Below are positions 43,996 to 55,420 of a stretch of DNA of 64,000 nt, piece by piece (within the stretch, counting starts at the first letter, position 1; the number at the start of each line of letters is the position of its first letter). A model generated the notes under the pieces. That model was not told the origin of the DNA. It searched no databases and saw nothing but the letters and a program-made list of their open reading frames with translations. The translations under genes were made by a program, and so were the position numbers. This stretch comes from Lolium rigidum. Its lineage: Eukaryota; Streptophyta; Magnoliopsida; Poales; Poaceae. The stretch lies in NCBI RefSeq assembly GCF_022539505.1, contig NC_061514.1, forward strand, positions 333,667,090 through 333,731,089, given 5' to 3'.

Positions 43996-45438
43996 GCTCA
44001 CCAAGAGGGCTTGCAAAAGCGTAAGCTTGGGGATGTGTTCCTCAAGCATTTCTATTTTTATTTAATAAATGTATACTCCATCTCTTTGAAAGAGCTTTGA
44101 AACACTCGTGTTGGTTTGTTCCAACACTTTGCTTTTATTTGCTTTTTGTTTTATTTCGTTTTCTTTTCTTTCATTTGTTTTTTTTTGTTCCTTACTTTGT
44201 CGCCATTCTTGTTTCTTTTTCCCTCTCTATCCCAATTCAGGAAAATACAAAAAAGGTTTTTCCTTTTATCCTTGTTCTTAAAAGAGCTGGATTTCCTGAT
44301 GCCTCTTTGCTTGATAATATTTATGAGAGAGATCTAGCAAGAGTTTCGAAGGAACACATCATAAGGAAGATAAATATGAATCCACCTACAAGAGGTATGT
44401 CTTATGTATCCCACTTTTGAAGTTTGAATTGTTTATCCTAGTTAGTAGACTTGTTAATTAAGATATTGTACTAGTGGGAGTGATTTGAAACAATTGGAGT
44501 AGAGCTTTATTTGTATGCTTACTATATTGTGAAAGTTATTACTCTAGTTCATTTAGTTAACCGAGTCTTGCCTTGGAAATAATATTGTCAAACAAGTACA
44601 ACAAGAATAAGTCTTAAATTTATGACTTGTATGATGACCAATTGTCTTAAGGGTTTAACTTTGAAGATACTTAACTACATAGATGTTGTGATAGACTTGA
44701 TAGCACTCTTGATAGGATTTGTTTGATGGAATTGAAGTCTCGTGGTAGCTGAGACGCATACCAAAATGTAAGGTTGTATATAAATATGAGTTATTGTTTT
44801 ACGTGTGTCAACATATGCATTAGTGTCTGATATTGATTTATGCGTGTCAACACGACTGTTGCGCACACTCTTGGGATACTAGCACCACCGGCCCCATGAT
44901 TGTCACAATCCTACAAGGTCATTCATGACTTTTACTTGGAAACTGTCAAAGGAATTCGCAAGATATCACTTCTCAAGGCTTAGCATGGACTCGCTACTAT
45001 TAGATGGTTATATTCTTTAAAGGCAATGAATGGATAATAAGTGTTTTGATAGCGTTGATCGATTGATGTGGGCGTAATTAATATACTTCATTGCTTATAG
45101 CTCTTTAGACATGAATTCCCATACTTAATTTGATGATAATAAACTACCAAGTTTTCCTTGGCAAACTGAGAGTTAACTACTTAAGCTAGAGTAATTGTTT
45201 CCACAACTAGCTATTCATACTTATAATCTTTATTGTGATTGCCTCGAGTTATCACTGCTTGTATTATATTCTTGGCACTTCTCTAACTATGCTAATCTTT
45301 CAAATGGAAGAGGTGTTGGACTCATAAGGTTACCACTTGTAAGTGACTTTACTTTCTCGTTGTTTTGGTTTAAATGCCAAGTTCCTTATGGTTCTTTGTT
45401 TTTTACTCGAGGACGATCAAGTTTAAGCTTGGGGAAGT
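43996..45438 (+). mobile_element. 3' untranslated region and polypurine tract of the Athila-type element
   Basis: No supported ORF. The polypurine motif AAGCTTGGGG appears at about 44021 and again at 45425-45434, directly before the LTR start. A direct duplicate of the priming motif upstream of the true tract is also seen in A and C. Confidence 0.6.
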
Positions 45439-46641
45439 TGATGGCTGTGAAATATGCCATATTTTCTCGCGTTTAAACCCTTAGCTAAGTCAAGAAACTG
45501 ACTAAGTTTACCTCTAAACTTTCCAATAATGCCTAATCAATGCAAAGATGTGCAATCTCTTCTATTTTTGGACGATGTCTAGGAAATCACGTCATAATGG
45601 CGAATGGACCTGCAATTACTGAAGAAAATCACGTCAGGAGCATGTTAAAGTTGACTACGCTCGGAAAGGTGGTTCATGTGGATTTAACGGGCATCGGTAC
45701 AAGCAGGCCCCTCCCGCACCGTCCGCCCGTACCACCTGCGGTTGCGTTCCCGAGGTCAAACACTATAAAAGTCGTGAAGGGACCGACGCAGAAAAGAGAG
45801 CCTTCGTCGCCAAACAGATCCGCCATCCACCAGATCCATCTTCACCACACCGAAGGAGATCCATCACTATAGTTCATCCATTCCATCTACCATCTCCTCC
45901 ATAGCCATAGCCATCAATATTGTAATAGAGATCTCCTTGAGAATTGGCGACCATTGTAAGAATATTGTGATTTCAATCTAAGTATTTTGCACAATGATTT
46001 CTATATTTCTATTTGATCTTGATATTATGTGTGAGTACTCCTTACGGGTTGCGGGTTGGGGTGAATCCTCGCAGCGTTCATGTGCATCTAATCTTATGAC
46101 ATGTGTAAGGATCGGATAGGAGTTTTGCAATCTTGTATCGTTGTCTCTTTGCCTCGTCTTGATGATCTGTAGGTGCCCATATCATTCGAGTCGATCAAGG
46201 GAAGAGGTGGGATGAGTGGAGAACGGTGTGCTACCGTAAAACCTCAGTCACAGAAAGATGAAAGTAACGGTACATGTTTAGTTATTCATTCGGGATCATA
46301 GCACAATCATCTAGCTTAAGGCTTTGGTCTGTATTTACTTCAAATCTGTTGTTGCTTGCGGCTGTGAGGACAATGGTTGGACCATTAGGCTCTTGTCATC
46401 TCTGGCTTTTTAGGGGCAAGAGCATTTACGGATGCTCTACTCACAAATCTCTTATCTCTATTTTATTTGTTACACATATGAGATTCATTTATATATGTAT
46501 GCATAGCTGCAGGTGAAACCTTAACCCTAGCCTATTTCCATCATTGAACACAACCCCCTTAAAATTAAACTAGGTAGGTTCGGTAAACTGAAGATAAAGT
46601 ACACTAGCAAGTCTTGTAGACGTTTCCTTCACACTATTTAG
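45439..46641 (+). repeat. 3' LTR of the Athila-type element
   Basis: Starts TGATGGCTGTGAAATATGCC after the polypurine motif. It has a TATA box, TATAAAA, at 45764-45770 and ends in the segment shared with 37071-37205. Length is about 1.2 kb. Part of 46274-46513 may be secondary sequence, because no second copy is available for comparison. Confidence 0.65.
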
Positions 46642-48623
46642 GAGTGCTTCCCAATGTTCGATTAAACATAGGTCTTACAGGGAAAAATCTTATCATACTA
46701 CAATCTGTATTCTGGATCGAATGTATCAATGCTAGAGCACGCTGAGCCTGCCGCACAGTAAATGAGTCCTCATGCCATCCTAGGGAAGTGGCACCAGGTG
46801 TTGCGCATGCGCTCCTGGGAGAGGTCGCGCCCCCAGGTCCCGGGAACGCATTGTCCAACAAAAGTCTTGACCTCCCTCGCCAAGGTTTCTTTGCGCATGG
46901 TCGAGGACATGGTGCATCTAGGTTCGCGAGGCTGCTGTCAGTGGGTCATTGGGCTGCTACTCCCAGGGTTCGCTCCCGAGGCCACGTACCATGAAGGAGT
47001 TCATGATGGACATGACCTAGGACGGCGTGCCGATGCTGCTTCTCCACATGCTTCTTCTCTTCCTTGGGTGACATGCCTACCGGCGAGGGTATTCTCGACC
47101 TTCTTCGATGTCGGGCACCACCTCCACCCATGTGTCCGGCACAGTAGGGACCCTGGTTCCCAATACGTCGACATTGTCCTGACACACACATACAGTTCCT
47201 TACTTCCTAGGATGATGACATGCATCTCAATTTGGTTGGCTTTGTTTCGGTTGTTTCATTCCTCGGTCACAGTCCCACAGCGTTAGCTGATTAATCAATT
47301 AGCAAAATTTTAGGATGACACTCGCCCTCTCTTTTTGAACATTTTCATCATAAAAAGTATCTATCTATCTTCTCCCTCCGTCCCATGGAAGATATGTTAG
47401 ATTTGTCTAAATTTGAATGTATCTAGTCTTAAATAGTGTCTAGATATATCTAAACATAAGCACATATAAAACATATTTCCTGGAATGGATCGTAGGAGGG
47501 CACATTTAATGGAGGAAACGACAACGTGAACACGAATCACCAAACCATATATATAACGACATCGGATGCATGTGTAGCTAGCCTTCTAGATAGCAAATCC
47601 GCGTTAATTATAGTATTAGAACACCATATAATATCGCCTCCAAGGGGTGGGTGTAACTAGAAGGCAAAGTATTATGATGATCCTCATGATGTGATTAGCA
47701 CTACATGCACATGTACACATTGGGTTCCACAAAAAAAATACACATTGGGCTGCCACACAATAGTCAACAAAAACTTAAAACTACGCTAAAACAAAATTGT
47801 TATGATAATACTATATAGAACAACATAAAGCATGTCATATCACACTACTCTAATTTGTTCCATAAGTGATTTAGGTACATGAAATTCGTGTTTACAAATA
47901 GATTAGAAACACTTAAAATTGGAGTTATGTTAAATACCATGAATACAACCTGCAATACTAGCATTGATTCTTGATTATTACATAAGCAACCCAATTAACT
48001 ACGTTTTTAGTTGTGCTTTGTTGACCAAATTGGTTTTCTCAAAACAACCCAATGATAAATGTTACCAAACATACATTTTGATCCGTAGGAGATTGGGTGC
48101 CTAAAATAAGTAATGGAATATGTAACAAATGCGACATTCGGGTCAATATAGGAGCAATAACATATATAAGACTTTTGCTCATAGGAAAGAAAAAAACGTG
48201 GGAAACATTTTTACAATGTTGACAAAACACTAGAAAACGATGGGCATGCAATAATTCGATGGTTTTTAACTTTTTAAGTCTGCAAGTTGCAAATACAAAA
48301 TATTTAAACCCTAACCATTACATTACCTGAGTAAGCACCAAATGATGTATCTCAAAGATGGCATACATAGATAGAAAGAGTTGTTAGAACAAATCCACAC
48401 ACAAAAACTAGGGGGGATTTATTTTTGTTTTATCTTCCTAGTTATGGGCTCGATTGGGTATCCAACCAAGCAAGTCGCACGTGGGACAGTTAGTGTTATG
48501 GTGTGTGGCAAATGCTGGAAAATAAGGATAGAATTGAAATGAAAGGGGGAAAGGGGGAGAAAAGGGGGAAGACATAGAGTAGTGGAAGAAAGGAAAGTGG
48601 TAGGGTCATTTCATTACCTCAGT
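46642..48623. other. Intergenic DNA with a degenerate Stowaway element
   Basis: No gene recognised. The frame 46762-47286 (+) is overlapped by minus frames and has no domain. A 129-bp Stowaway-like MITE lies at 47372-47500 (CTCCCTCCGTCCCATGGAAG against CATATTTCCTGGAATGGATCGTAGGAGGG inverted). The rest is AT-rich. Confidence 0.45.
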
Positions 48624-48630
48624 ACGACTC

Positions 48631-49065
48631 ATAATAAAAATAAAAATAAACTCGTAATTGATTTGGAAATAGCAAGGTAACCTTCTACGGACAAAACTCG
48701 CTTTCCAAATCTAAGACTGTAGTAACTAGAAACTTTAGATGTTGCGTCGGACAGTGGTAACATTGTTGGTATTGATTACATCTTTGATATTCTTGATGAC
48801 ACGACAAAGCAGGTTCCCGGCGTCATCGATGGCCTCTAAGGACGTCTCATAATAAAAATAGAAACAAACTCGTAATTGATTTGGAAATTGCAAGGTAACC
48901 TTCTACGAGGCAAAACTCGCTTTCCAAATCTAAGACTCTACCAACTAGAAACTTTAGATGTTGCGTTAGACAGTGATAACATTGTTGGCATTGATGACAT
49001 CTTTGATATTTTTTATAATACGATAAAGCAGGTTCCCAGCATTGTCGATGGCCTCCAAGAAGGTA
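48631..49065 (+). repeat. Two-copy tandem duplication, period 218 bp
   Basis: Copy 1 starts ATAATAAAAATAAAAAT at 48631 and copy 2 starts ATAATAAAAATAGAAAC at 48849. Both continue CTCGTAATTGATTTGGAAAT and end at GATGGCCTC. A frame in copy 2 reads LETLDVALDSDNIVGIDDIFDIF; copy 1 shows a related peptide. It may be a duplicated piece of an old gene exon, but I do not recognise the family. Confidence 0.75.
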
Positions 49066-50329
49066 TCCTCTGGTTACCAGTGTCGGGTACATGACACATA
49101 GAGCAATCCAGCATGGCTTGTGAGACTGACGGCATTGCTGGAGGAGCACGCAGCAGGAACTAGGGACGTGCCATCAGGGATGATTACCAGCTTGAAGGGT
49201 AGGAGGAAGAGGGAGGCGTTGCCACCATTGTTCATGGCATGCGCGTAACCAGATGGTGAAGTTTGAACTATTTCCTCTGAAATTCCCCATAAGATTCCTA
49301 CATCACCGATAAAGATTTAGTTTGTCATTCAACTAATTGGGAGTTACTTTTGACTATGATTATAGGGTTAACTTTTTTTTGCATAAGCATGGAACACTAC
49401 TCGAGTTGTGTCATCTTTGCATGGCTATGCTCCTCACTAGTGTATAATATTAGTGTTTCCAGATCTCGATTTTCTTGTGGTGATGCACATGCACATCCGG
49501 AATAAAAACACTATATTTTGCCCCTTAGCCGTTCTAGATGTACTGTCTACATAAGTAGATCATTTTAATTACACTTTTATACGCAAAATAGCTCAAGTTA
49601 ATAGTTCTCTTTGTCCCAACTTACAAACAATAACATCGAGCAACCTATCATTTTCCCTCTTAACCAAAATAATCTATTTTCAGTCATCCCTATCACAGTA
49701 CCTGCTGCTGTTATCACTCTAACATCAACAACTAAAGTAGTCAACTAAATAAATGCATACCCTTTTCTATTTTTAAGAATAATTTAATGGCATGATAATA
49801 TCCTTACGGCACACCTACTTCGTATGGTATTTGACACTCCAAAAGGCCATCTCTATTGTAAAAAAAAACAAAAACAAAATTCGCCGCCAAGGGACTACAA
49901 TAAAAACACATAAATAAAATGCATGGTCGAACTTAGCCCTATTTTAACGCACGTGTTCTTATTCTACCATCAAGGAATTATAGATGGAATGATGGTAAGC
50001 AAGACAATAAATAATATAGCAAAAAATGCATCTTCCAATATCTAAGTTTGATGCAAATCTTGTTTTTGCAGGACAAGGACAAATCTAACAAAAAAAAACT
50101 GTATGTTCTGATATATAACTTGGTCGCCACTACTTGACCAATTTACTCAAATGTAAGATGAGTGGAATGCTATAAAATGACTCTCATAGGAAAATCTTCT
50201 AGCATGCGGGTACTTTCAAAGTTTGGCTACCTTATTTATTTGTTTTTCACTTGGAATGCACTTCTGGTTATCCATACCTCGCCCCTCCTCTTATAAGAGG
50301 TTCGAAGTAAACGGTGTCCTTTAATTATT
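49066..50329. other. Intergenic, nothing recognised
   Basis: AT-rich DNA with no supported ORF, no LTR ends and no clear MITE. Confidence 0.5.
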
Positions 50330-50990
50330 ATATTTTTACACCCACCTCGGTATCATCGAAGATTTACTGATTTATTACAACCGACAAATATATTTACACA
50401 CAATTTGTCTGGTGGAAGTGGTTGCGGTGGTGGTAGGTGGGGAGAGGTGTTTTATTATCGTGTATCCTTTGGTTATTTTATGCCAACCTTGGACATATCG
50501 AATTATTGGTTTTTAATAATCAATAAAAACATTTACACGCAATGATGTTGTGTATCGAGTACAAGCAATATATAACCTCTTTTCGCTTTTTAATTCTTGT
50601 TTTCCTACAACACCTCGATCTCATCGAAAGATTTACTTATTTGTTACAATCGACAAAAAATAAAGATAATTTTGTCTCATGTCAGTGGTTGTGGTGGTGG
50701 TAGGTGGGCGGTGGTGTTGTCAGATTATAGTGTATCCTTATTTAGATCTTTGATGCATGCCTTGGTCCTATTGACTTGCTACGGTTTTTATAATTGATAG
50801 AAAAAATTATACGCAATAGTGTCTTGTATTCAATACACACGCAATCTTTTGAAATAAATGTAGCTCTTTAATTATTCTTTTTGGACACCCACCTTGATCT
50901 CATCGAAGATTTGCTATTTTTTACAAGAGAATAAACATTTATGCACAATTTTTTTATGTGCTTGTGGTTGATGTGGTAGTAGATGGGGAT
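50330..50990 (+). repeat. Degenerate tandem repeat, period about 270 bp, three copies
   Basis: Units start near 50338, 50606 and 50886 with CACC-TCG/TTG-AT-TCATCGAAGATTTAC. Each continues through a GTGGTTG-GGTGGTGGTAGGTGGG block. The first two also share a second half with AATTATTGG/AATTGATAG and an ACGCAAT block. Divergence between copies is high, so the array is old. No ORF. Confidence 0.65.
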
Positions 50991-51140
50991 ACACTACACC
51001 ATGGACCAAATGTGGGGCACATTTTTTGCCGGGAAATGTCGCCTAACTTGGCAATTTAACAGCCAACAAGGGATTTTCCCCGACTCTTTGGCCTGCCTGC
51101 TATAACTCTGCATAGAAGGCCATTTAAGTGGGTTATAGGG
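50991..51140. other. Possible CACTA-like end fragment
   Basis: Begins CACTACACCATGG and contains TTTTTTGCCGGGAAATGTCGCC, which recalls subterminal sequence of plant CACTA elements. No matching opposite end is present; low confidence. Confidence 0.25.
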
Positions 51141-51908
51141 TGATGTTGCGCAGTTGCACACCGTTGGGGAACTCCAAGAGGAAGGTATGATGAGCACAGT
51201 AGAAAGTTTTCCCTCAGTAAGAAACCAAAGTTTAATTGACCAGTAGGATAAAGGAATGACTTTCGAAGGTGTTGCTAGCTGACTTGTGGCAGGACGCACT
51301 ACCGGCGTCAGCAACAATGTGGAACCTGCACACAACACAACCAAAATACTTTGCCCCAACTTACAGTGAGGTTGTCAATCTCACCGGGTTTGATGAAAAC
51401 AAAGAATTAACCGTATAGTGTGGAAAGAGATGTTTGCTTGCAGTGGAATTAAAGAGAACAATGTTTGCAGTAAGTAAACAAAACAGGTGTTTGCAGTGGA
51501 TGAATTTATCAATGTAAAAGAAAGGACTGGGGTCCACAGTTCACTAGAGGTGTCTCTCCATAAAGATAAATAACATGTTGGGTGAACAAATTACAGCTAG
51601 GCAATTGACAGAATAAAGACCATACATGACACGATGATTACTATGAGATTCATTTGGGCATTACAACATAATACATAGATCGTAATCCAAATGCGTCTAT
51701 GAATAATAATCCACCTTCCGGTTATCATCCAAACCTCTTTCAGTATTAAGTTGCAAGCAACAGATTATCGCATTAAGCAATGTGTGTAAAGTAAACAATA
51801 GAATTGTCCTTAGACAAAGCATTGTTGTATTCTCCCTAATAGAAACATCACATCTACAATCTTAGAAGTTATTTTCACTCTTCCATATTACTAGAGGCAC
51901 TAACCCAC
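51141..51908 (-). repeat. Element D left LTR, first fragment
   Basis: Starts TGATGTTGCGCAGTTGC and runs as reverse-complement LTR until CCCAC at 51904-51908, where element C was inserted. It matches 62239-62945 of the right LTR. Confidence 0.8.
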
Positions 51909-53510
51909 TGATACGTCCCAAACGTATCTATAATTTCTTATGTTCCATGCTACTTTTATGATGATACTCACATGTTTTATATACATTATATGTCATATTT
52001 ATGCATTTTCCGGCACTAACCTATTGACGAGATGCCGAAGAGCCGATTCTTGTTTTTCTGCTGTTTTTGGTTTCAGAAATCCTAGTAAGGAAATATTCTC
52101 GGAATTGGACGAAATCAACGCCCAGGGTCCTATTTTTGCACGAAGCTTCCAGAAGACCGAAGAGGAGACGAAGTGGGGCCACGAGGCACCGCCTCAATAG
52201 GGCGGCGCGGCCAGCAAGGGGCCCGCGCGGCCCTGTTGTGTGGGGCCCCCGTGGCGCCTCTTGACCTACCCTTCCGCCTACTTAAAGCCTCCGTCGCGAA
52301 ACCCCCAATACCGAGAGCCACGATACGGAAAACCTTTCAGAGACGCAGCCGCCGCCAATCCCATCTCGGGGGATTCCGGAGATCGCCTCCGGCACCCTGC
52401 CGGAGAGGGGAATCATCTCCCGGAGGTCTCTTCATCGCCATGATCGCCTCCGGATTGATGTGTGAGTAGTTCACCCCTGGACCATGGGTCCATAGCAGTA
52501 GCTAGATGGTCGTCTTCTCCTAATCGTGCTATCATGCTCGATCTTGTGAGCTGCCTATCATGATCAAGATCGTTTCTTTGTAATCCTACATGTTGTGTTT
52601 GTTGGGATCCGATGGATATTGAATACTATGTCAAGTTGATTATCAATCTATCATATATGAGTTGTTTATGTTCTTGCATGCTCTCTGTTGCTAGTAGAGG
52701 CTCTGGCCAAGTTGATACTTGTGACTCCAAGAGGGAGTATTTATGCTCGATAGTGGGTTCATGCCTCCATTAAATGCTGGGACGAGTGACGGAAAGTTCT
52801 AAGGTTGTGGATGTGCTGTTGCCACTAGGGATAAAACATCGATGCTTTGTCTAAGGATATTTGTGTTGATTACATTACGCACCATACTTAATGCAATTGT
52901 CTGTTGCTTGCAACTTAATACCGGAAGGGTTCGGATGATAACCTGAAAGTGGACTTTTTAGGCATAGATGCATGCTGGATGGCGGTCTATGTACTTTGTC
53001 GTAATGCCCTGATTAAATCTCATAGTACTCATCATGATATATGTATGTGCATTGTTATGCCTTCTTTATTTGTCAATTGCCCAACTGTAATTTGTTCACC
53101 CAACATGCTATTTATCTTATGGGAGAGACACCGCTAGTGAACTGTGGACCCCGGTCTATTCTTTACATCTGAAATACAATCTATTGCAATACTTGTTCTT
53201 TATTGTTCTTCGCAAACAATCATCTTCCACACAATACGGGTAATCCTTTGTTCACGGCAAGCCGGTGAGATTGACAACCTCACTCGTTACGTTGGGGCAA
53301 AGTACTTTGGTTGTGTTGTGCAGGTTCCACGTTGGCGCCGGAATCCCTGGTGTTGCGCCGCACTACATTCCGCCACCATCAACCTTCAACGTGCTTCTTG
53401 ACTCCTACTGGTTCGATTAAACCTTGGTTTCTTGCTGAGGGAAACTTGCTACTGTGCGCATCACACCTTCCTCTTGGGGTTCCCAACGGACGTGTCAACT
53501 ACACGCATCA
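51909..53510 (+). repeat. Element C 5' LTR, 1602 bp
   Basis: Starts with GATACGTcccaaACGTATC and ends CATCA. ORFs inside are not genes. Differs from the 3' LTR by scattered substitutions and single-base indels. Confidence 0.92.
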
Positions 53511-53520
53511 AGCAAATTTA

Positions 53521-53624
53521 CGGCGCCGTTGCCGGGACTCGAAGAAAAGTTACACCACAAAGATTTCTATCTCCCACGTCAACCGCACGCCGATAGCAAA
53601 TTTACGGCGCCGTTGCGGGGAGAT
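53521..53624 (+). promoter_or_regulatory. Duplicated primer binding site region of element C
   Basis: The first tRNA-Asp-like site is GGCGCCGTTGCCGGGA at 53522-53537. A second, GGCGCCGTTGCGGGGA at about 53609-53624, is preceded by the same leader (AAATTTACGG). Either could be used; the first is nearer the LTR. Confidence 0.75.
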
Positions 53625-53827
53625 CAAGACACTGCTGCAAGGGGAGTCTCCACTTCCAATCTCTTTACTTTGTTTTTGTCTTGCTTTATTTTATTTACTA
53701 CTTTGTTTGCTGCACTTAAACAAAACACAAAAAAATTAGTTGCTAGTTTTACTTTATTTACTGTCTTGCTCTCTATATCAAAAACACACAAAAATTAGTT
53801 ACTAGCATTTAGTTTACTTTTGTTATC

Positions 53828-54706
53828 ATGTCTAGCTCTGTACCTGTTACTTCTTCACCTGAGGAATTAGTTTTTACTTTTAAACAAGGGAATGAGGAGA
53901 GTTTTAAAGATGCTTGGTCTAGAATTTTTGATTCTTATCGTAAAGTTGAACCTCAAATGACACTAAGTCTGCTCCTTAGTAATTTTTATTTTGGGCTTAT
54001 GATTCGCTATAGATATGCCTTGGATGCTGTAGTAGGAGGAGATTTCCTTCATTGCAATGGTGATCAAGCTTTTAATGCCATAAAAAAATTGGTTGCATCA
54101 CATAGTTCAGCTAATAACTTTGATTCAGCTCTTATTAGCATTTATAATAGATTAAACACTCTTGAGATAAGTGCATCTCGCTTGAAAGAAAATTATAGTT
54201 ATGTTCGTAACCGTCTTGATCAAGTTTTAGTGAACTCTGAACCTTCAATGTGGGACCCTACTATTAAAGTTATTATTGGTGGTGAAACTTTTCATGCCTA
54301 TTGTGATATTATGTCTGAATTTTGTCTTATGCCTAAGAGTATTTATGAATCTTTGACACTTTGGGGACTCGTTGAAGGAGGAGAAGGAATAACTCTTGTT
54401 GATAACTCTGTTATAATTCCTAAGGGAATAGCCGAGGGTGTGCATACAACCATTCTTGTAAGAACGGTATCCACTGATTATCTTGTTATTGAATGTGTAG
54501 GAACAGGACAAATCACACTTGGAAGATCCCTGCTGAAACTATTGGGAGCTGTCATAAATGTGGGAGAAGGCACCCTAAAATTCACTTCTACGCCGGGAGG
54601 TAGACATGTATTCCCTAAACCAAAGAATTATTATAGGCCTAAAATTGATAAAACTCCCAACACCCCTGGTAATGATGTTGATGCTTCATCTCTCGATAAT
54701 ACTTGA
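53828..54706 (+). CDS. Fused gag C-terminal part and retropepsin-like domain of element C
   Basis: 292 codons from ATG 53828 to TGA 54704-54706. Residues about 20-95 (NEESFKDAW to FNAIKKLVASHS) match the second half of Athila/gypsy gag: a DAW helix, FYFGL, an Ala/Gly segment and a paired helix. The N-terminal gag half and any CCHC knuckle are missing. Residues about 105-135 could form a short coiled coil. Residues 145-260 match an Athila-type retropepsin: CDIMSEFCLMPKSIYESL retains Asp160, but the following residues are Ile-Met-Ser and not [LST]-G-A. The LGRSLLKLLGAVINVGEG segment equals the conserved ILGRPFL region. The frame is open with no stops, so it may be translated, but protease activity is doubtful. 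It may be kept as a structural fusion. Confidence 0.75.
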   Translation: MSSSVPVTSSPEELVFTFKQGNEESFKDAWSRIFDSYRKVEPQMTLSLLLSNFYFGLMIRYRYALDAVVGGDFLHCNGDQAFNAIKKLVASHSSANNFDSALISIYNRLNTLEISASRLKENYSYVRNRLDQVLVNSEPSMWDPTIKVIIGGETFHAYCDIMSEFCLMPKSIYESLTLWGLVEGGEGITLVDNSVIIPKGIAEGVHTTILVRTVSTDYLVIECVGTGQITLGRSLLKLLGAVINVGEGTLKFTSTPGGRHVFPKPKNYYRPKIDKTPNTPGNDVDASSLDNT

Positions 54707-54752
54707 TACACACTTTCTGCGCCTAGCTGAAAGGCGTTAAAGAAAAGCGCTT

Positions 54753-54768
54753 ATGGGAGACAACCCAT
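54753..54768 (+). promoter_or_regulatory. Hairpin ATGGG-AGACAA-CCCAT after the ORF of C
   Basis: A 5-bp stem with loop AGACAA, preceded by AAAAGCGCTT, 46 bases after the stop. The equivalent lies after the coding region of A and of the Athila-type element. Confidence 0.55.
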
Positions 54769-55399
54769 GTTTTTAGTACAGTACTTTGTTTTATATTTGA
54801 GTCTTAGAAGTTGTTTACTACTGTAGCAACCTCTCCTTATCTTTATTTTATTGCATTGTTGTGCCAAGTAAAGTCTTTGATAGTAAAGTCAATACTAGAT
54901 TTGGATTACTGCGCAGAAACAGATTTCTTGCTGTCACGAATCTGGGCAGAATTCTCTGTAGGTAACTCAGAAAAATCTGCCAAATTACGTGCGTGATCCT
55001 CATATATGTACGCAACTTTCATTCAATTTGAGCATTTTCATCTGAGCAAGTCTGGTGCAATTTTAAAATTCGTCTTTACGGACTGTTCTGTTTCGACAGA
55101 TTCTGCCTTTTATTTCGCATTGCCTGTTTTGCTATGTTTGATGGATTTCTTTGTTCCATTAACTTTCAGTAGCTTTGTGCAATGTCCAGAAGTATTAAGA
55201 ATGATTATGTCACCTCTGGATATATGAATTATGCACTGACCCTCTAATGAGTTTGTTTCGAGTTTGGCGTGGAGGAAGTTTTCAAGGGTCAAGAGAGGAG
55301 GATGATACAATATGATCAAGAAGAGTGAAAAGTCAAAGCTTGGGGATGCCCCCGTGGTTCATCCCTGCATATTTTAAGAAGACCCAAGCGTCTAAGCTT

Positions 55400-55420
55400 G
55401 GGGATGCCCAAGGCATCCCC
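55400..55420 (+). promoter_or_regulatory. Perfect hairpin within a polypurine-motif copy, element C
   Basis: Same 9-bp stem (GGGGATGCC/GGCATCCCC, loop CAA) as in A (15698-15718) and B (11785-11805). Confidence 0.6.

Larger units (their letters stand above)
37071..46641 (+). mobile_element. Degenerate Athila-type Ty3/gypsy element without polymerase
   Basis: A segment beginning GTGAAACCTTAACCC at 37071-37205 recurs at 46514-46641, marking the 3' end of both LTRs; the left LTR is otherwise missing. Order: LTR remnant, tRNA-Asp primer site (37213), gag remnant, protease remnant, a triplicated repeat, a nested LINE, Athila ORF1-like gene, long 3' untranslated region, polypurine motif, 3' LTR. 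No reverse transcriptase, RNase H or integrase of the element itself is present. Many stops and frameshifts show it is old compared with A and C. Precise outer ends and a target duplication were not resolved. Confidence 0.75.

Noticed and set aside
46762..47286. 174-codon frame downstream of the Athila-type element
   Set aside because: No recognisable motif, overlapped by minus-strand frames, composition like surrounding DNA.
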